Below are positions 17,811-26,500 of a stretch of 64,000 bases of DNA, piece after piece; position 1 is the stretch's first letter, and the number at the start of each line of letters is the position of its first letter. The notes below the pieces were generated by a model. It was given only the letters and a program-made list of their open reading frames with translations. It was not told the DNA's origin and did no database searches. The stretch is from Gordonia zhenghanii (GTDB taxonomy: Bacteria; Actinomycetota; Actinomycetes; Mycobacteriales; Mycobacteriaceae). Location of the stretch: contig NZ_JAKKOQ010000001.1 of assembly GCF_021738965.1 (NCBI RefSeq), positions 186,001-250,000 of the forward strand, in the 5' to 3' direction. The position numbers and the translations under genes were made by a program.

Positions 17811-18650
17811 TCAGACTGTGCACTTGGTCATCGCGTACTCCGCGATGGCGCAGACGCTCTTGTTCGAGAGCTTCCATTTGCCGTCGGCCCACACCCAGCT
17901 CAGGTCGAGGTATCGCGAACCGTTGCCGATCAGCGACATCTGCAGGCGCGCGTTGAGCGTAGTGCCGTTCTGGGTGATCGGTCCGACGACTTTGTAACTG
18001 AATCCCGCACCGCTGACCTTCAACATCTGGGCGACGGCGTTGATCGATCCGAGCGCCTGCTGGCCGCCCTGGATCTCGTCGCCGCGAGTCGCGTCCGATG
18101 CGTTGATGTTCATGATCTTCTTGACTTTGGTGTTGAGCTGGCCTGCGGTCAGCGGGGCCGGCGTCGCCGACTGCGCTTGTGTCGCGCCCTGCTGCGCTGT
18201 GCCCTGGCTCCCCGTGGCGCCCTGCTGCGCCGTGGTGCCGCCGGTCCCCTCGGTGCCCGATCCGGTTCCGGCATCGCCGTCGCTCTCGGGGACGTTCTCG
18301 GTCGGCGCGGCGCCGGTCGCGTCGCCGGCAGCCGGCGTGCCGGTGGCCGGGTCTCCGGTGTTCTGGGCGCCGGTGACTCCGTTCGGGGCCTGTGTGCCCT
18401 GCGCACTGCCGAGATTGACGACGGTCGGCTGGGCGGCTGCCGCGTTGTTACCGAGCTTGTCGGACGTGGCGAGTCCGACGACGCCGATGGTGACGATGAG
18501 TGCCGAGATCACGGCGGCGACTCCGGCGGACGCAAGGATCGTCGGAACGTTGACCTTCGACCCCGACTTCTCCGCAGGCTGCTGCGGCGGTGCGTACTGC
18601 TGCTCGTCAGCGTAGGGCATCTCGTCGCCGTACGGGTCTGCCTGCGTCAT
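17811..18650 (-). CDS. Single-pass membrane protein with disordered linker and extracellular domain, iron-operon leader
   Basis: 279 residues. Residues 1-38 are acidic and Gln/Pro-rich (cytoplasmic), about 39-65 form one membrane helix, and about 70-170 are a low-complexity Gly/Thr/Ala/Gln linker. The final 110 residues are a compact domain (LNTKVKKIMN ... SWVWADGKWKLSNKSVCAIA) with two Cys near the end (VCAIAEYAMTKC). This resembles the small alpha/beta mycobacterial low-molecular-weight antigen domain of lipoproteins and membrane proteins; no enzyme motif is visible. As first gene after the iron box, 46 bases before the binding-protein gene, it is probably an accessory to uptake. AAGGAG precedes ATG 18650. 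Confidence 0.7.
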   Translation of the reverse strand: MTQADPYGDEMPYADEQQYAPPQQPAEKSGSKVNVPTILASAGVAAVISALIVTIGVVGLATSDKLGNNAAAAQPTVVNLGSAQGTQAPNGVTGAQNTGDPATGTPAAGDATGAAPTENVPESDGDAGTGSGTEGTGGTTAQQGATGSQGTAQQGATQAQSATPAPLTAGQLNTKVKKIMNINASDATRGDEIQGGQQALGSINAVAQMLKVSGAGFSYKVVGPITQNGTTLNARLQMSLIGNGSRYLDLSWVWADGKWKLSNKSVCAIAEYAMTKCTV

Positions 18651-18695
18651 CGGGTCTCCTTCATCGCGGGCCATCGAACAGGCTCGCCGAATAAT

Positions 18696-18714
18696 ATAGG
18701 TCAGGCTAACCTGA
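18696..18714. promoter_or_regulatory. DtxR/IdeR-type iron box
   Basis: ATAGGTCAGGCTAACCTGA matches the palindromic consensus TTAGGTTAGGCTAACCTAA at 16 of 19 bases. It lies 45 bases upstream of the importer operon, placing that operon under iron repression. Confidence 0.85.
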
Positions 18715-18765
18715 CACTAAGTAACTTTCAAAACCCGGCCTATCGGACGAGGCATGCGATTCACA

Positions 18766-19938
18766 TCACGTGATGGATCCGGCGAACCGCTGATACCCGG
18801 CCACGTCGGGCTTCATCGATGCCGCGACCAGTTCCCACAACACCTCGTCGGTCCCACCGCCGACCCTGGCCAACTTCATGTCGCGCCACCATCGCGCCAG
18901 CGGCGTCTCGTCGGTGAGGAAACCCGATCCGCCGAACAGGTGCATGCATTCGGACACGACCTCCTCCCCCAGCCGGGCGGCGGTCACCTTCATCGCGGCT
19001 GCCGCCCGCAGGTCCAGCTTTCCGCGTGCCGCGATCCCGTCGAGCGCGTACCGGAGCATGTCGACGCGAGCCTGCAGGTCAGCGACGCGCAGTCGTAGCG
19101 CTTGATGTTCGAACAGGGTCTTGCCGAACTGGCTGCGCTCCTGCATTCGTGCGAGAGTCACGCCGATCACGGTCTCGCACGACGACGCGACCTGCGCCGC
19201 GATCGACAGCCGTTCGTGCGCGAGTCCCCAACTGACAGCAGCGAGTCCGGTACCGGCGCGTGCGATCAGATGGTCGGCGGGAACGACGGTGTCGATGGTG
19301 ACCGCAGCGGTGTCCAACGGACCCGCGCTGGCCTTGCGGTACGGCGGTTCGACGACGACCTGGGTCGTCGGCACCAGCACGAGCGCCACGTTTCCGTGAG
19401 TGCTCTCAGACTCGTGCGTGCTCTCGGGATCCTGGTCGACGCTGCGGGCGACGACGAGGATGTAGTCGGCGATCGGCGAGAGCGACACGAACTTCTTGCG
19501 TCCCACGACGTGCAGGCCGCCGTCGACGGTCCGAACCGTGGTCTCGACGATCTGAAGGTCTGATCCGCCGGACGACTCGGAGGCGGCCAGGCACAGCACC
19601 GCGTCACCACTGATCGCGTCGTCGGCGACCCGGCTGAGCGTCTGCGACCGGCTGCCGAACCGGCGCAGCACGGAGATGGCCGAATCGTGGAGGCTGACGC
19701 CGACGCTGATTCCGGCCGAGCCTTGCCTGCCGAGGGCGTATCCGAGGGCGAACAGCTTCGCGACGTCCGGCTTCTTCTCCTCGCCCCATTTCTGTGCAAA
19801 GACGCCCGCCGTGCCCAGCCGCTCGAGGAGCTTGCGCGGAAAGTGTTCGGACACTTCGGCTTCGTCCACCCAGGAGCGGACTTCGTCGTCGAAGACGTCG
19901 TCGAGGAGGGCGCGGTACTCGTCGAGCGACTCGGTCAT
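18766..19938 (-). CDS. Acyl-ACP/acyl-CoA dehydrogenase, MbtN-like
   Basis: 390-residue flavoprotein of the acyl-CoA dehydrogenase fold. The FAD/substrate segment [10 protein letters not shown] is present, and [15 protein letters not shown] places a Glu at the isovaleryl-CoA dehydrogenase-type catalytic position. C-terminally, [14 protein letters not shown] and [12 protein letters not shown] are standard. The pairing directly after an MbtM-like ligase (ATG overlapping its stop) mirrors mbtM-mbtN, where MbtN introduces the cis-2,3 double bond of the mycobactin acyl chain on its carrier protein. I infer the same job here. Last gene of the eight-gene operon. Confidence 0.82.
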   Translation of the reverse strand: MTESLDEYRALLDDVFDDEVRSWVDEAEVSEHFPRKLLERLGTAGVFAQKWGEEKKPDVAKLFALGYALGRQGSAGISVGVSLHDSAISVLRRFGSRSQTLSRVADDAISGDAVLCLAASESSGGSDLQIVETTVRTVDGGLHVVGRKKFVSLSPIADYILVVARSVDQDPESTHESESTHGNVALVLVPTTQVVVEPPYRKASAGPLDTAAVTIDTVVPADHLIARAGTGLAAVSWGLAHERLSIAAQVASSCETVIGVTLARMQERSQFGKTLFEHQALRLRVADLQARVDMLRYALDGIAARGKLDLRAAAAMKVTAARLGEEVVSECMHLFGGSGFLTDETPLARWWRDMKLARVGGGTDEVLWELVAASMKPDVAGYQRFAGSIT

Positions 19939-21599
19939 GACAGTGCTCCGGACTCCACGAGCTGCTTGGTCTCGAGCCTGCGCAGTTTGCCCGAGGTGGT
20001 GCGCGGCACGGTGCCGGGTTCGACCAGGATCACGTCGGCCGGGACGATCCCGCATTCGGAGGCGACCGCGGAGATCACTGCCGAGCGAGTGGCCGCGGCG
20101 TCGTCGCTCCGATGTTCGGCGACCACGACCAGCCCTGGTCGAGCGGCCCCGTCTCCTCGTGCCATCGCGACGACGCCGCCGCGTTTGACGCCGTCGACGG
20201 ACGCCGCAGCCCGTTCCACTTCGACGGGGAACAGGTTGCGGCCCGCGACGATCACGATCTCTTTGGCTCGTCCGCAGATCACCAGACGTCCGTCGACGAG
20301 GTAGCCGAGGTCGCCGGTGTCGAACCAGTCGCCGTCGGCGATCGGCTCGTGGCCGAGGTAGCCGGCCATCATCGACGTGCCCCTGATCTCGACCCGGCCG
20401 ACGTCCCTGTTATCGATCAGGGGAACGTCGACGTTCGGTTCGACGATGCGGATCTCCATGCCGTCCAACGGCTTTCCGAGAATCGCGTAGCGGCGACGCA
20501 TGGGTTCGACTCCCTCGCCCGGCACGGTCACCATCACCTCGTCGTACGCTGCGCCCTCGCCCGTCGACGGCATCGTGACGGCACACGTCGACTCGGCCAT
20601 TCCGTAGGCGGGCGCGGCGGCAGCCGGGTCGAATCCAAAGCGCGCCGTCTCGGCGAGGAACTTGTCGAACGCGTCCGGGTCGATGGGCTCACCGCCGCTG
20701 ATCGCGACGCGCACGCCGCTCAGGTCCGCCGACTTCAGAAGCCTCCCGTAGCGACCGAGGATGTCGTAGGCGAAGTTCGGTGCGGCCGTGACGGTCGCCT
20801 TGGTCTCGGTGAGCCACTCCAGCCATTTGAACGGTGCGGCGGCGAAGGCCGAGTTCGGGACGATGTACGACTCCATACCCGACCCCATCGTCGCAAGCAG
20901 GAAGGTCAGCCCCATGTCGTGGTACAGCGGCAGCCAGCTGAATCCCACGTCGCGACTGTGGTGCATGCCGAGACGAACGACGAGTTCCCGCGTGTTGGTG
21001 TGCACTGCGGCGCCGGGCAGGACCGCGGTCTTCGGCTCCCCGGTGGATCCGGCCGTGCCCTGTAGGACGGCGGGTGCGTCGGGGCCTGCATCGACCGGAA
21101 CGAAGTTCGCGACGTCTGCGTCGACGCCGAACTCCCGGGCCGCGACCAGACACATACCGCCACCTGCCCGGTCACCGAGGTCGGCCTCTGCGAGCATGTC
21201 GAGTTGGCTCCCGTCGCCGAGCACCGTGCCGACGCCGATGCGTGCGAACCGCTCGAGAGTCCCTTCGGCCCAGCGCTTCTCGTCGGCCCCGCGGATCGGA
21301 CCGGGCAGGATCGAGACCGCGACGCCTGCGAGCCAGGCGCCTTGGACGCCCGCGATGAGGTCGACGGTCGGGTCGCCGATGAGACCGACGTGCGGTGCGT
21401 CGTCCCGCCGCCGGGCGACGAGCGTCGCAGCGATCTCGACAGCACGCTCATGCACCCGCGGCCAGGTGCAGGTGTCCCACTCCCCCGTGTCGGAGTCCAA
21501 GACCGACAGCGACTTCTCGCTGGTGAGCATGGCTCGGCTGAACGGTTCGGTGAACACGCTCGGCGCTTCGGTCACGTCGAGCACGGTCGGCTGTGTCAT
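19935..21599 (-). CDS. Fatty acyl-AMP ligase, MbtM (FadD33)-like
   Basis: 554 residues. ANL-superfamily motifs: [16 protein letters not shown] (P-loop, with [11 protein letters not shown] in place of the usual SGSTGxPKG, as in MbtM), [30 protein letters not shown] and the C-terminal TTSGKLRR lysine. It should activate a medium- or long-chain fatty acid and load an ACP; the best ACP candidate in the window is at 50258-50506. Translationally coupled on both sides: its ATG overlaps the hydrolase stop and its stop overlaps the MbtN-like start. Confidence 0.83.
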   Translation of the reverse strand: MTQPTVLDVTEAPSVFTEPFSRAMLTSEKSLSVLDSDTGEWDTCTWPRVHERAVEIAATLVARRRDDAPHVGLIGDPTVDLIAGVQGAWLAGVAVSILPGPIRGADEKRWAEGTLERFARIGVGTVLGDGSQLDMLAEADLGDRAGGGMCLVAAREFGVDADVANFVPVDAGPDAPAVLQGTAGSTGEPKTAVLPGAAVHTNTRELVVRLGMHHSRDVGFSWLPLYHDMGLTFLLATMGSGMESYIVPNSAFAAAPFKWLEWLTETKATVTAAPNFAYDILGRYGRLLKSADLSGVRVAISGGEPIDPDAFDKFLAETARFGFDPAAAAPAYGMAESTCAVTMPSTGEGAAYDEVMVTVPGEGVEPMRRRYAILGKPLDGMEIRIVEPNVDVPLIDNRDVGRVEIRGTSMMAGYLGHEPIADGDWFDTGDLGYLVDGRLVICGRAKEIVIVAGRNLFPVEVERAAASVDGVKRGGVVAMARGDGAARPGLVVVAEHRSDDAAATRSAVISAVASECGIVPADVILVEPGTVPRTTSGKLRRLETKQLVESGALS

Positions 21600-22372
21600 G
21601 GCGTCTCGTCTTCTTTCGTCGAGCTTGTCGAGAGGGATGCGAAATCGGCGATCAGCGCGGCGATCGCCTCAGGGTCGTGCAGGTGCGGGTGATGCCCGTG
21701 ACCGTCGAGGAGTCGCGTCCGGACGGGACCTGACGCGTGCTCGGCGACGATGTCGGCGTGCACCTGCGTGCCGTACTCGTCGTTGACCCCTTGCACGACG
21801 AGCAGCGGGGCCTCGATGTCCGGAAGGAGCCCGGTGAGGTCGAAGGCGGCGAACTCGTCGGACAGCCACACGCCGGACCATCGGTCGAACAGCGCGTCGG
21901 GTTGGTCGTGGAACACCGCGAGCTTCGGCCGGACACGATCGGCGAAATGCGCTGCGGTGTCGCGGATCCCGCTCAGTGTCGCGCCTTCGACGACGACGTG
22001 CGGCGCGATGAGGACCGCTGCCCGCACCCGGTGCGCACTGGCGTGGATCGCCGCGATGGACGCACCGTCGCTGTGCCCGACCAGTATCGGGGCGTCGATG
22101 TCGAGGCAGGCGAGGACCTCCGGCAGGACGTCGAGTGCCTCGCGGTGCAGGTAGTCGGCTCCGGTCGGACCGTCGCCCGCCGAGCCTCCGTAGCCGTGTC
22201 GCGAGTACACGAGGACACGCATCCCGGTGGCCCGGCCGACCAGGGACGGCAGTCGTCCCCACTGGCCGGCCGAGCCGAGTCCTTCGTGCAGGAACACGAT
22301 GGTCGGCAGGCTCGGGTCGCCGTGGTGCAGCACGTATTCGAGGTCGCCGCGCGAGTGCGCGAGCGTAGGCAT
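21596..22372 (-). CDS. Alpha/beta hydrolase (possible editing thioesterase)
   Basis: 258 residues, canonical fold: oxyanion region FLHEGLGSAGQWGRLP, nucleophile elbow VGHSDGASIA, acid in QGVNDEYGT, histidine in DGHGHHPHLHD. All triad positions are filled. The family includes type II thioesterases that clear mis-loaded carrier proteins and also free hydrolases. Sitting between dehydrogenase and ligase genes in a carrier-protein operon, an editing or release role is plausible but unproven. Confidence 0.8.
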   Translation of the reverse strand: MPTLAHSRGDLEYVLHHGDPSLPTIVFLHEGLGSAGQWGRLPSLVGRATGMRVLVYSRHGYGGSAGDGPTGADYLHREALDVLPEVLACLDIDAPILVGHSDGASIAAIHASAHRVRAAVLIAPHVVVEGATLSGIRDTAAHFADRVRPKLAVFHDQPDALFDRWSGVWLSDEFAAFDLTGLLPDIEAPLLVVQGVNDEYGTQVHADIVAEHASGPVRTRLLDGHGHHPHLHDPEAIAALIADFASLSTSSTKEDETP

Positions 22373-22376
22373 CGCG

Positions 22377-23561
22377 TCACCACCCGTGGTTGGAGACGTC
22401 GAACATGTTGGCCCCCAACTGTGCTCGGCCGACGTAGTCGAGGCAGTCGGCGGGTTTGGCCGGCATGATCGAGCAGAACTGGCCTTCGCGGAGCAACCGT
22501 TGCATCGGACCGTCCGCAGCCATGGCGGCCGAGCCGACGAGGGCGACAGCCTGCGCGGCGAGCGATTGCGCCGTCTCGCCCACGTGGTGCTTCGCCGCGT
22601 ACACGGTCGCGTTGGTCTCTTGATCGGAACGACGGTCGACGACGCCGCGCGCCGCGGCCATCGTCAGTGCACGGGTGGCGTGCAGGGCCACCGTCATCGC
22701 GCCGAGCCGCTGGACGTCCGCAGGCTGAGTGCGGCGTCGTTCGTCGGCGCTGAGCCGCTGGGCGGCGAAGCCCACGATCGCCTCCGCGAGCCCCAGGTAG
22801 GCGCCGAGGTACCCTGCCGCCATCCAGTGCGGGTCACGGACGGCTTTGAACAGCGACATCCCTTCGATGCCCAGGAACAGCCGGTCGGCTCCGATCCTGG
22901 TGTCCGAGAGGAACATCTGCGCCGTCGATGTGCCGCGCAGGGCGGTGCCTGCCCATTCGGTGGAGAAGGAGACGCCCGGGTCGTCGGCGCTCACGACGAA
23001 GTGCGACACCTCGATCTCGGAGTCGTCGTCGTGCGCCCGTGCGGTGACGACGTAGTGGTCGGCGACGCCCGAGAGCGACACGAACGACTTGTGGCCGTCG
23101 AGGACATACGCGGCGCCGTCACGGCGATACACGGTCGAGATGCCGCGCAGTCGTGCACCGGTCGCGGGTTCGGATGCGGCTGACGCGAACATCTTCCGAC
23201 CGTCGACGACCTCGCCGATCACCCACTCGCGGAAGGCGACGCCCGTCGCGCCGAGGGCCTCGACGTCGGCTTCGAACAGGGACCCGATCGCCACATTGTG
23301 CATGTTGAAGCCGAGCGCGATCGCGCCGTTCGCGGCAGCGATCTCGGCGAGGACCCGCGTGTAGTCGGCGAAGTCGAGCCCGAGGCCGCCGCTGTCGTGC
23401 GGGATCATCACGGCGAGAAGCCCCGACTCGCGGATCAGCTGGTAGGCGACGTGCGGCGACGTCTCGCCGCGGTCGATCGGGTCGGCGAGTTCGGCCAGGC
23501 GCGGGGTGATCGCGGCGGCGAGCTCCAGTGCGGTGTCGACGGGATGCGTTGCGATAGTCAT
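22377..23561 (-). CDS. Acyl-CoA dehydrogenase-like flavoprotein lacking usual catalytic Glu
   Basis: 394 residues, acyl-CoA dehydrogenase fold: IPHDSGGLGLDFADYTRVLAE, SAASEPATG and VLDGHKSFVSLSG are clear. However, neither usual base position is filled: the segment normally reading ER is KAVRDPHWMAAGYLG, and the C-terminal YEGT-type loop is replaced by GQFCSIMPAKPADCLDYVG. The protein may use another base or do flavin chemistry other than alpha,beta-desaturation. It starts one base after the previous dehydrogenase stops, so the two may work on the same carrier-bound substrate. Confidence 0.75.
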   Translation of the reverse strand: MTIATHPVDTALELAAAITPRLAELADPIDRGETSPHVAYQLIRESGLLAVMIPHDSGGLGLDFADYTRVLAEIAAANGAIALGFNMHNVAIGSLFEADVEALGATGVAFREWVIGEVVDGRKMFASAASEPATGARLRGISTVYRRDGAAYVLDGHKSFVSLSGVADHYVVTARAHDDDSEIEVSHFVVSADDPGVSFSTEWAGTALRGTSTAQMFLSDTRIGADRLFLGIEGMSLFKAVRDPHWMAAGYLGAYLGLAEAIVGFAAQRLSADERRRTQPADVQRLGAMTVALHATRALTMAAARGVVDRRSDQETNATVYAAKHHVGETAQSLAAQAVALVGSAAMAADGPMQRLLREGQFCSIMPAKPADCLDYVGRAQLGANMFDVSNHGW

Positions 23562-23562
23562 G

Positions 23563-24711
23563 TCAGTTCGCCACCGGAAGGCCGAGGTCGCGGGCGATGG
23601 ACATCCGCAGGAGGTCGTTGGTGCCCGCGTAGATCGAGGCGGCGATCGCGCTGGTCGTATCCATCGCGTACCCGGAGTCGGCGATCACCGATCGGGCACC
23701 GAACAGCGGGGCCGCCGTCGTCTCGAACGTCAGCAAGTCGTGTGCGCACGAGATCTTGACCTGGGCGGCGTCGGTCGACAACGCACTGAGCGGGGTGTCG
23801 CCGGCGTCGATGCGTCGCGCCATGTCGTAGACGAGGGTTCGGACGCGGTAGCGGATGGTCGCGAGGTCGGCGACGTGGGAGGCGACGAGCGGATTGGCTC
23901 CGAGGCTGCGGCCGAACTGTTCTCGGTCGCGAAGCCACGCGACGACGCGTTCGATGGTGGCGTGCATGCCACCGAGCGCATAGCTCATCAGCAGTGCGCG
24001 CTCCCACGTCGTCGTGCTCGACAGGAAGGCGAGTCCGGATCCTTCCGCGGCGACCAGGTCGGCGTCGGTCACTGCGACGCCGTCGAAGTCGATGGCGCCC
24101 ATCGGAACTGCGGTGAGCGCGGTCTTCGCGAACGGATCGGACCGGGTGACACCCGCTCGGTCGGCCGGGATCAGGAACGAGCTCAGCGCGAACGGGTGGC
24201 GCGCCTCGTCCGTGCGTGCGAACGTCAGGATCACATCGGCTTCGGGCGCCGCCGTCACGTACGCCTTGCGTCCGTCGATCCGGTATCCGCCGTCGGTCGC
24301 CGTGGCTGCGGTCCGCATCGACAGCGGATCGGATCCGCCGGTCTCCTCGGTGAGCGCGTGACACAGAATCAGCGAGCCATCGACGAGGCCGTCGACGTAG
24401 GGTTCCAGCGGTTTGCGAGTCGACGCCGACAGCGGCCACTGGATGCCGAACACCTGCGAGGTCAGCGCGTAGCAGAGTCCGGCGGAAACGCCTGCGCGCC
24501 CGAGGCCTTCGATCACCGCGACAGCGTTCTCGACGACGCCGTCGCCGGTCTCGCCGCGCAGCGAGTCGGCCATGACGGACCGAACCGACGGGAGCGACAG
24601 CAGTTCACGCCACGCGTCGCGGAAGCTCGCTCCCGCGATGGCCGGAACAACCGTCGAGGCGTCGTCGGCGACGGCCGCAGGCACATCGACGGCGCGGATC
24701 ACCGCCGTCAT
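23563..24711 (-). CDS. Acyl-CoA dehydrogenase-family enzyme, prolyl/aminoacyl-PCP oxidase type (inferred)
   Basis: 382 residues. FAD-site segment CHALTEETGGSDPLSM; STTTWERALLMSYALGGMHA carries Glu at the isovaleryl-CoA dehydrogenase position; the C-terminal IYAGTNDLLRMSIARD has Ala where short-chain enzymes have the catalytic Glu. This pattern fits dehydrogenases acting on carrier-bound acyl or aminoacyl groups, such as the L-prolyl-PCP oxidases of pyrrole pathways. The gene follows the carrier protein with ATG/TGA overlap and lies two genes after a proline-type adenylation enzyme, which is the main reason for this assignment. Confidence 0.65.
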   Translation of the reverse strand: MTAVIRAVDVPAAVADDASTVVPAIAGASFRDAWRELLSLPSVRSVMADSLRGETGDGVVENAVAVIEGLGRAGVSAGLCYALTSQVFGIQWPLSASTRKPLEPYVDGLVDGSLILCHALTEETGGSDPLSMRTAATATDGGYRIDGRKAYVTAAPEADVILTFARTDEARHPFALSSFLIPADRAGVTRSDPFAKTALTAVPMGAIDFDGVAVTDADLVAAEGSGLAFLSSTTTWERALLMSYALGGMHATIERVVAWLRDREQFGRSLGANPLVASHVADLATIRYRVRTLVYDMARRIDAGDTPLSALSTDAAQVKISCAHDLLTFETTAAPLFGARSVIADSGYAMDTTSAIAASIYAGTNDLLRMSIARDLGLPVAN

Positions 24712-24989
24712 CAGACCCGCTCCGCGAGCACAGTGTCGAGCGCCGCGTGCAGTGTCGTCGGAGTACGGAAGTTCCGCGCGACGACCATGTCTTCGGGAAG
24801 CTTGCGGCCGAGACGCTTCTCCAGATCGCCGACGATGTTCACCAGTGTCAGCGAGTCGAGCATGCCGGTGAGCAGCATCTGGGTGTCGGCGTCGATCGGC
24901 TCGGCCTTGCCGTGCCGGCGGACGATCGCCTCCGACACCACCTCGCACACGTCGTCGATGGTGAGCTGTCCGGAATCGTCCTGCTTCAT
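24711..24989 (-). CDS. Stand-alone carrier protein (PCP/ACP)
   Basis: 92 residues with the phosphopantetheine serine in LLTGMLDSLTLVNIV. The LDSL form of the motif is that of PltL/Dlt-type carriers that partner a free-standing adenylation enzyme, unlike the MbtL-like carrier at 50258. Start and stop codons overlap both neighbours (ATGA junctions), giving tight stoichiometric coupling with the adenylation enzyme and the first dehydrogenase. Confidence 0.85.
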   Translation of the reverse strand: MKQDDSGQLTIDDVCEVVSEAIVRRHGKAEPIDADTQMLLTGMLDSLTLVNIVGDLEKRLGRKLPEDMVVARNFRTPTTLHAALDTVLAERV

Positions 24990-26491
24990 GACTGATTCTC
25001 CTGTCGGTCGGTAAGGGTGTGTGCGGCGAGTTCTTCCAGCCGGGGCCGGTCGACCTTGCCGCGAGGATTGGTGGGCAACGGCGAGCACGGGACCACCCGG
25101 TCGGGTTGCGAGTACGCGGGAAGCCGTTCTCGCAGAATGTGTTCGACGGACTCGAGTGCAGTGGTGGACGCCGGGTCGACGTCGACGAACAGCACGAGAT
25201 GTTGATCGAGGCCGACGACGACGGCTGCCGCGGCACGCACTGAGGCCGATTCCGCGGCGACGGCCTCGACACCGTCCAGATCGATGCGATAGCCGCGACG
25301 TTTGATCTGGCGGTCGACCCGACCGACGAGGACCAGACGGCCGCCGTCGTCGCGATACACATGGTCCCCGGTGCGGTAGGCACGTCGGGTCTCGCCGTCC
25401 GGGAAGACGACGTCGACGGCGGGATCGGACACGACGCCGTCGACGACGTAGCCGGTCAACAGTGTGGGCCCGGCGACGACGAGCTCGTCGTCGACGATCG
25501 CGACGGTTACCGCGTCGATCGCGTCGCCGATCGGCACCGGAGTGCCCGGCTGCCACTGGCGAACGTCGTAGGCGGTGCACACGTTTGTCTCGGTCGGTCC
25601 GTACCAGTTACGGATCGTCGCCTCGGGGAACGCGGTCTGCAGGTCGGCGAGGGCCGCAACCGGATAGGGCTCTCCCGCGAAGAGCACCGTAGTCAGGTCG
25701 GGCAGCGTCGAAGCCCGGCCTCCTGCCGCAACGATCCCCTTGATCAGGGTCGGAACCCCGTACAGCGCGGTGATCTGCTGCTGAGCCAACCAGTCGACGG
25801 TGTCCGCGGGGAACGGTTTGAGCCAGTCCGGGAAGACTACCGTCGTCGCTCCGGCGACGGCGGTGGAGAACAGGTCGAATGTACTGAGGTCGAAGGTCAG
25901 GGACGCCTGCGCGGCGACCCGGTCCGCCGACGTCAACCCGATGGACTCGGCGGCCCACCGCGCGAAGTGCGCGACCGCCCGGCCGGGCAACAGCACTCCC
26001 TTGGGGACGCCGGTGCTACCCGAGGTGAACAGCAGATAGCCGGGTTCCAGTGCGGTCGGCGCGACGTCGCGTCGCACCAGCGCGAGGGTCTCGCCGATGC
26101 TTTCCGCTGACTGCTCCCACTCTTCTCCCGTTGACGGATCACCGTGGTGGACCACGAGGTGGGAGGCGCCTGCCTGATCAAGGAGGGTGCGGACGCGCTC
26201 GGGCGGATCGTTGGCATCGAGGGGTGCGACGACGGCGCCGGTGGCGATGACCGCGTGGATCGCGATGATCGCAACTGGCGAACGCGGGACGTGGACGGCG
26301 ACGGTGCAGTCGGGTCCCACACCGGCTTCGCGGAGTCGATCGGCGAGCGCCGCGACTCGGTCGCCCAGATCCCGATAGGTGATCCGGTCGGTCTCCGTGG
26401 CGATCGCGCACGCGTCGGGATAGCTGGCGACAGCGTCGTCGAGGATCGTCGCGAGTTCACTGACCCGAGTGGGGGTCGAGAGGGTTTCCAT
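24986..26491 (-). CDS. Stand-alone amino-acid adenylation enzyme, proline-type pocket
   Basis: 501 residues, single A-domain without C or T domains. Motifs: LLFTSGSTGVPKGV (A3), NWYGPTETNVC (A5), YRTGDHVYRD (A7), GRVDRQIKRRGYRIDL (A8), NPRGKVDRP with the catalytic Lys (A10). Aligning A4-A5 by eye gives the pocket D-L-F-Y-L-A-W-V. I recall D-L-L-Y-L-A-L-V for L-proline-activating enzymes of pyrrole pathways (PltF/RedM type), which differs at two positions. DltA-type D-Ala ligases are the main alternative. It should load the carrier protein encoded next. Confidence 0.75.
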   Translation of the reverse strand: METLSTPTRVSELATILDDAVASYPDACAIATETDRITYRDLGDRVAALADRLREAGVGPDCTVAVHVPRSPVAIIAIHAVIATGAVVAPLDANDPPERVRTLLDQAGASHLVVHHGDPSTGEEWEQSAESIGETLALVRRDVAPTALEPGYLLFTSGSTGVPKGVLLPGRAVAHFARWAAESIGLTSADRVAAQASLTFDLSTFDLFSTAVAGATTVVFPDWLKPFPADTVDWLAQQQITALYGVPTLIKGIVAAGGRASTLPDLTTVLFAGEPYPVAALADLQTAFPEATIRNWYGPTETNVCTAYDVRQWQPGTPVPIGDAIDAVTVAIVDDELVVAGPTLLTGYVVDGVVSDPAVDVVFPDGETRRAYRTGDHVYRDDGGRLVLVGRVDRQIKRRGYRIDLDGVEAVAAESASVRAAAAVVVGLDQHLVLFVDVDPASTTALESVEHILRERLPAYSQPDRVVPCSPLPTNPRGKVDRPRLEELAAHTLTDRQENQS

Positions 26492-26500
26492 GTCCGCGCC

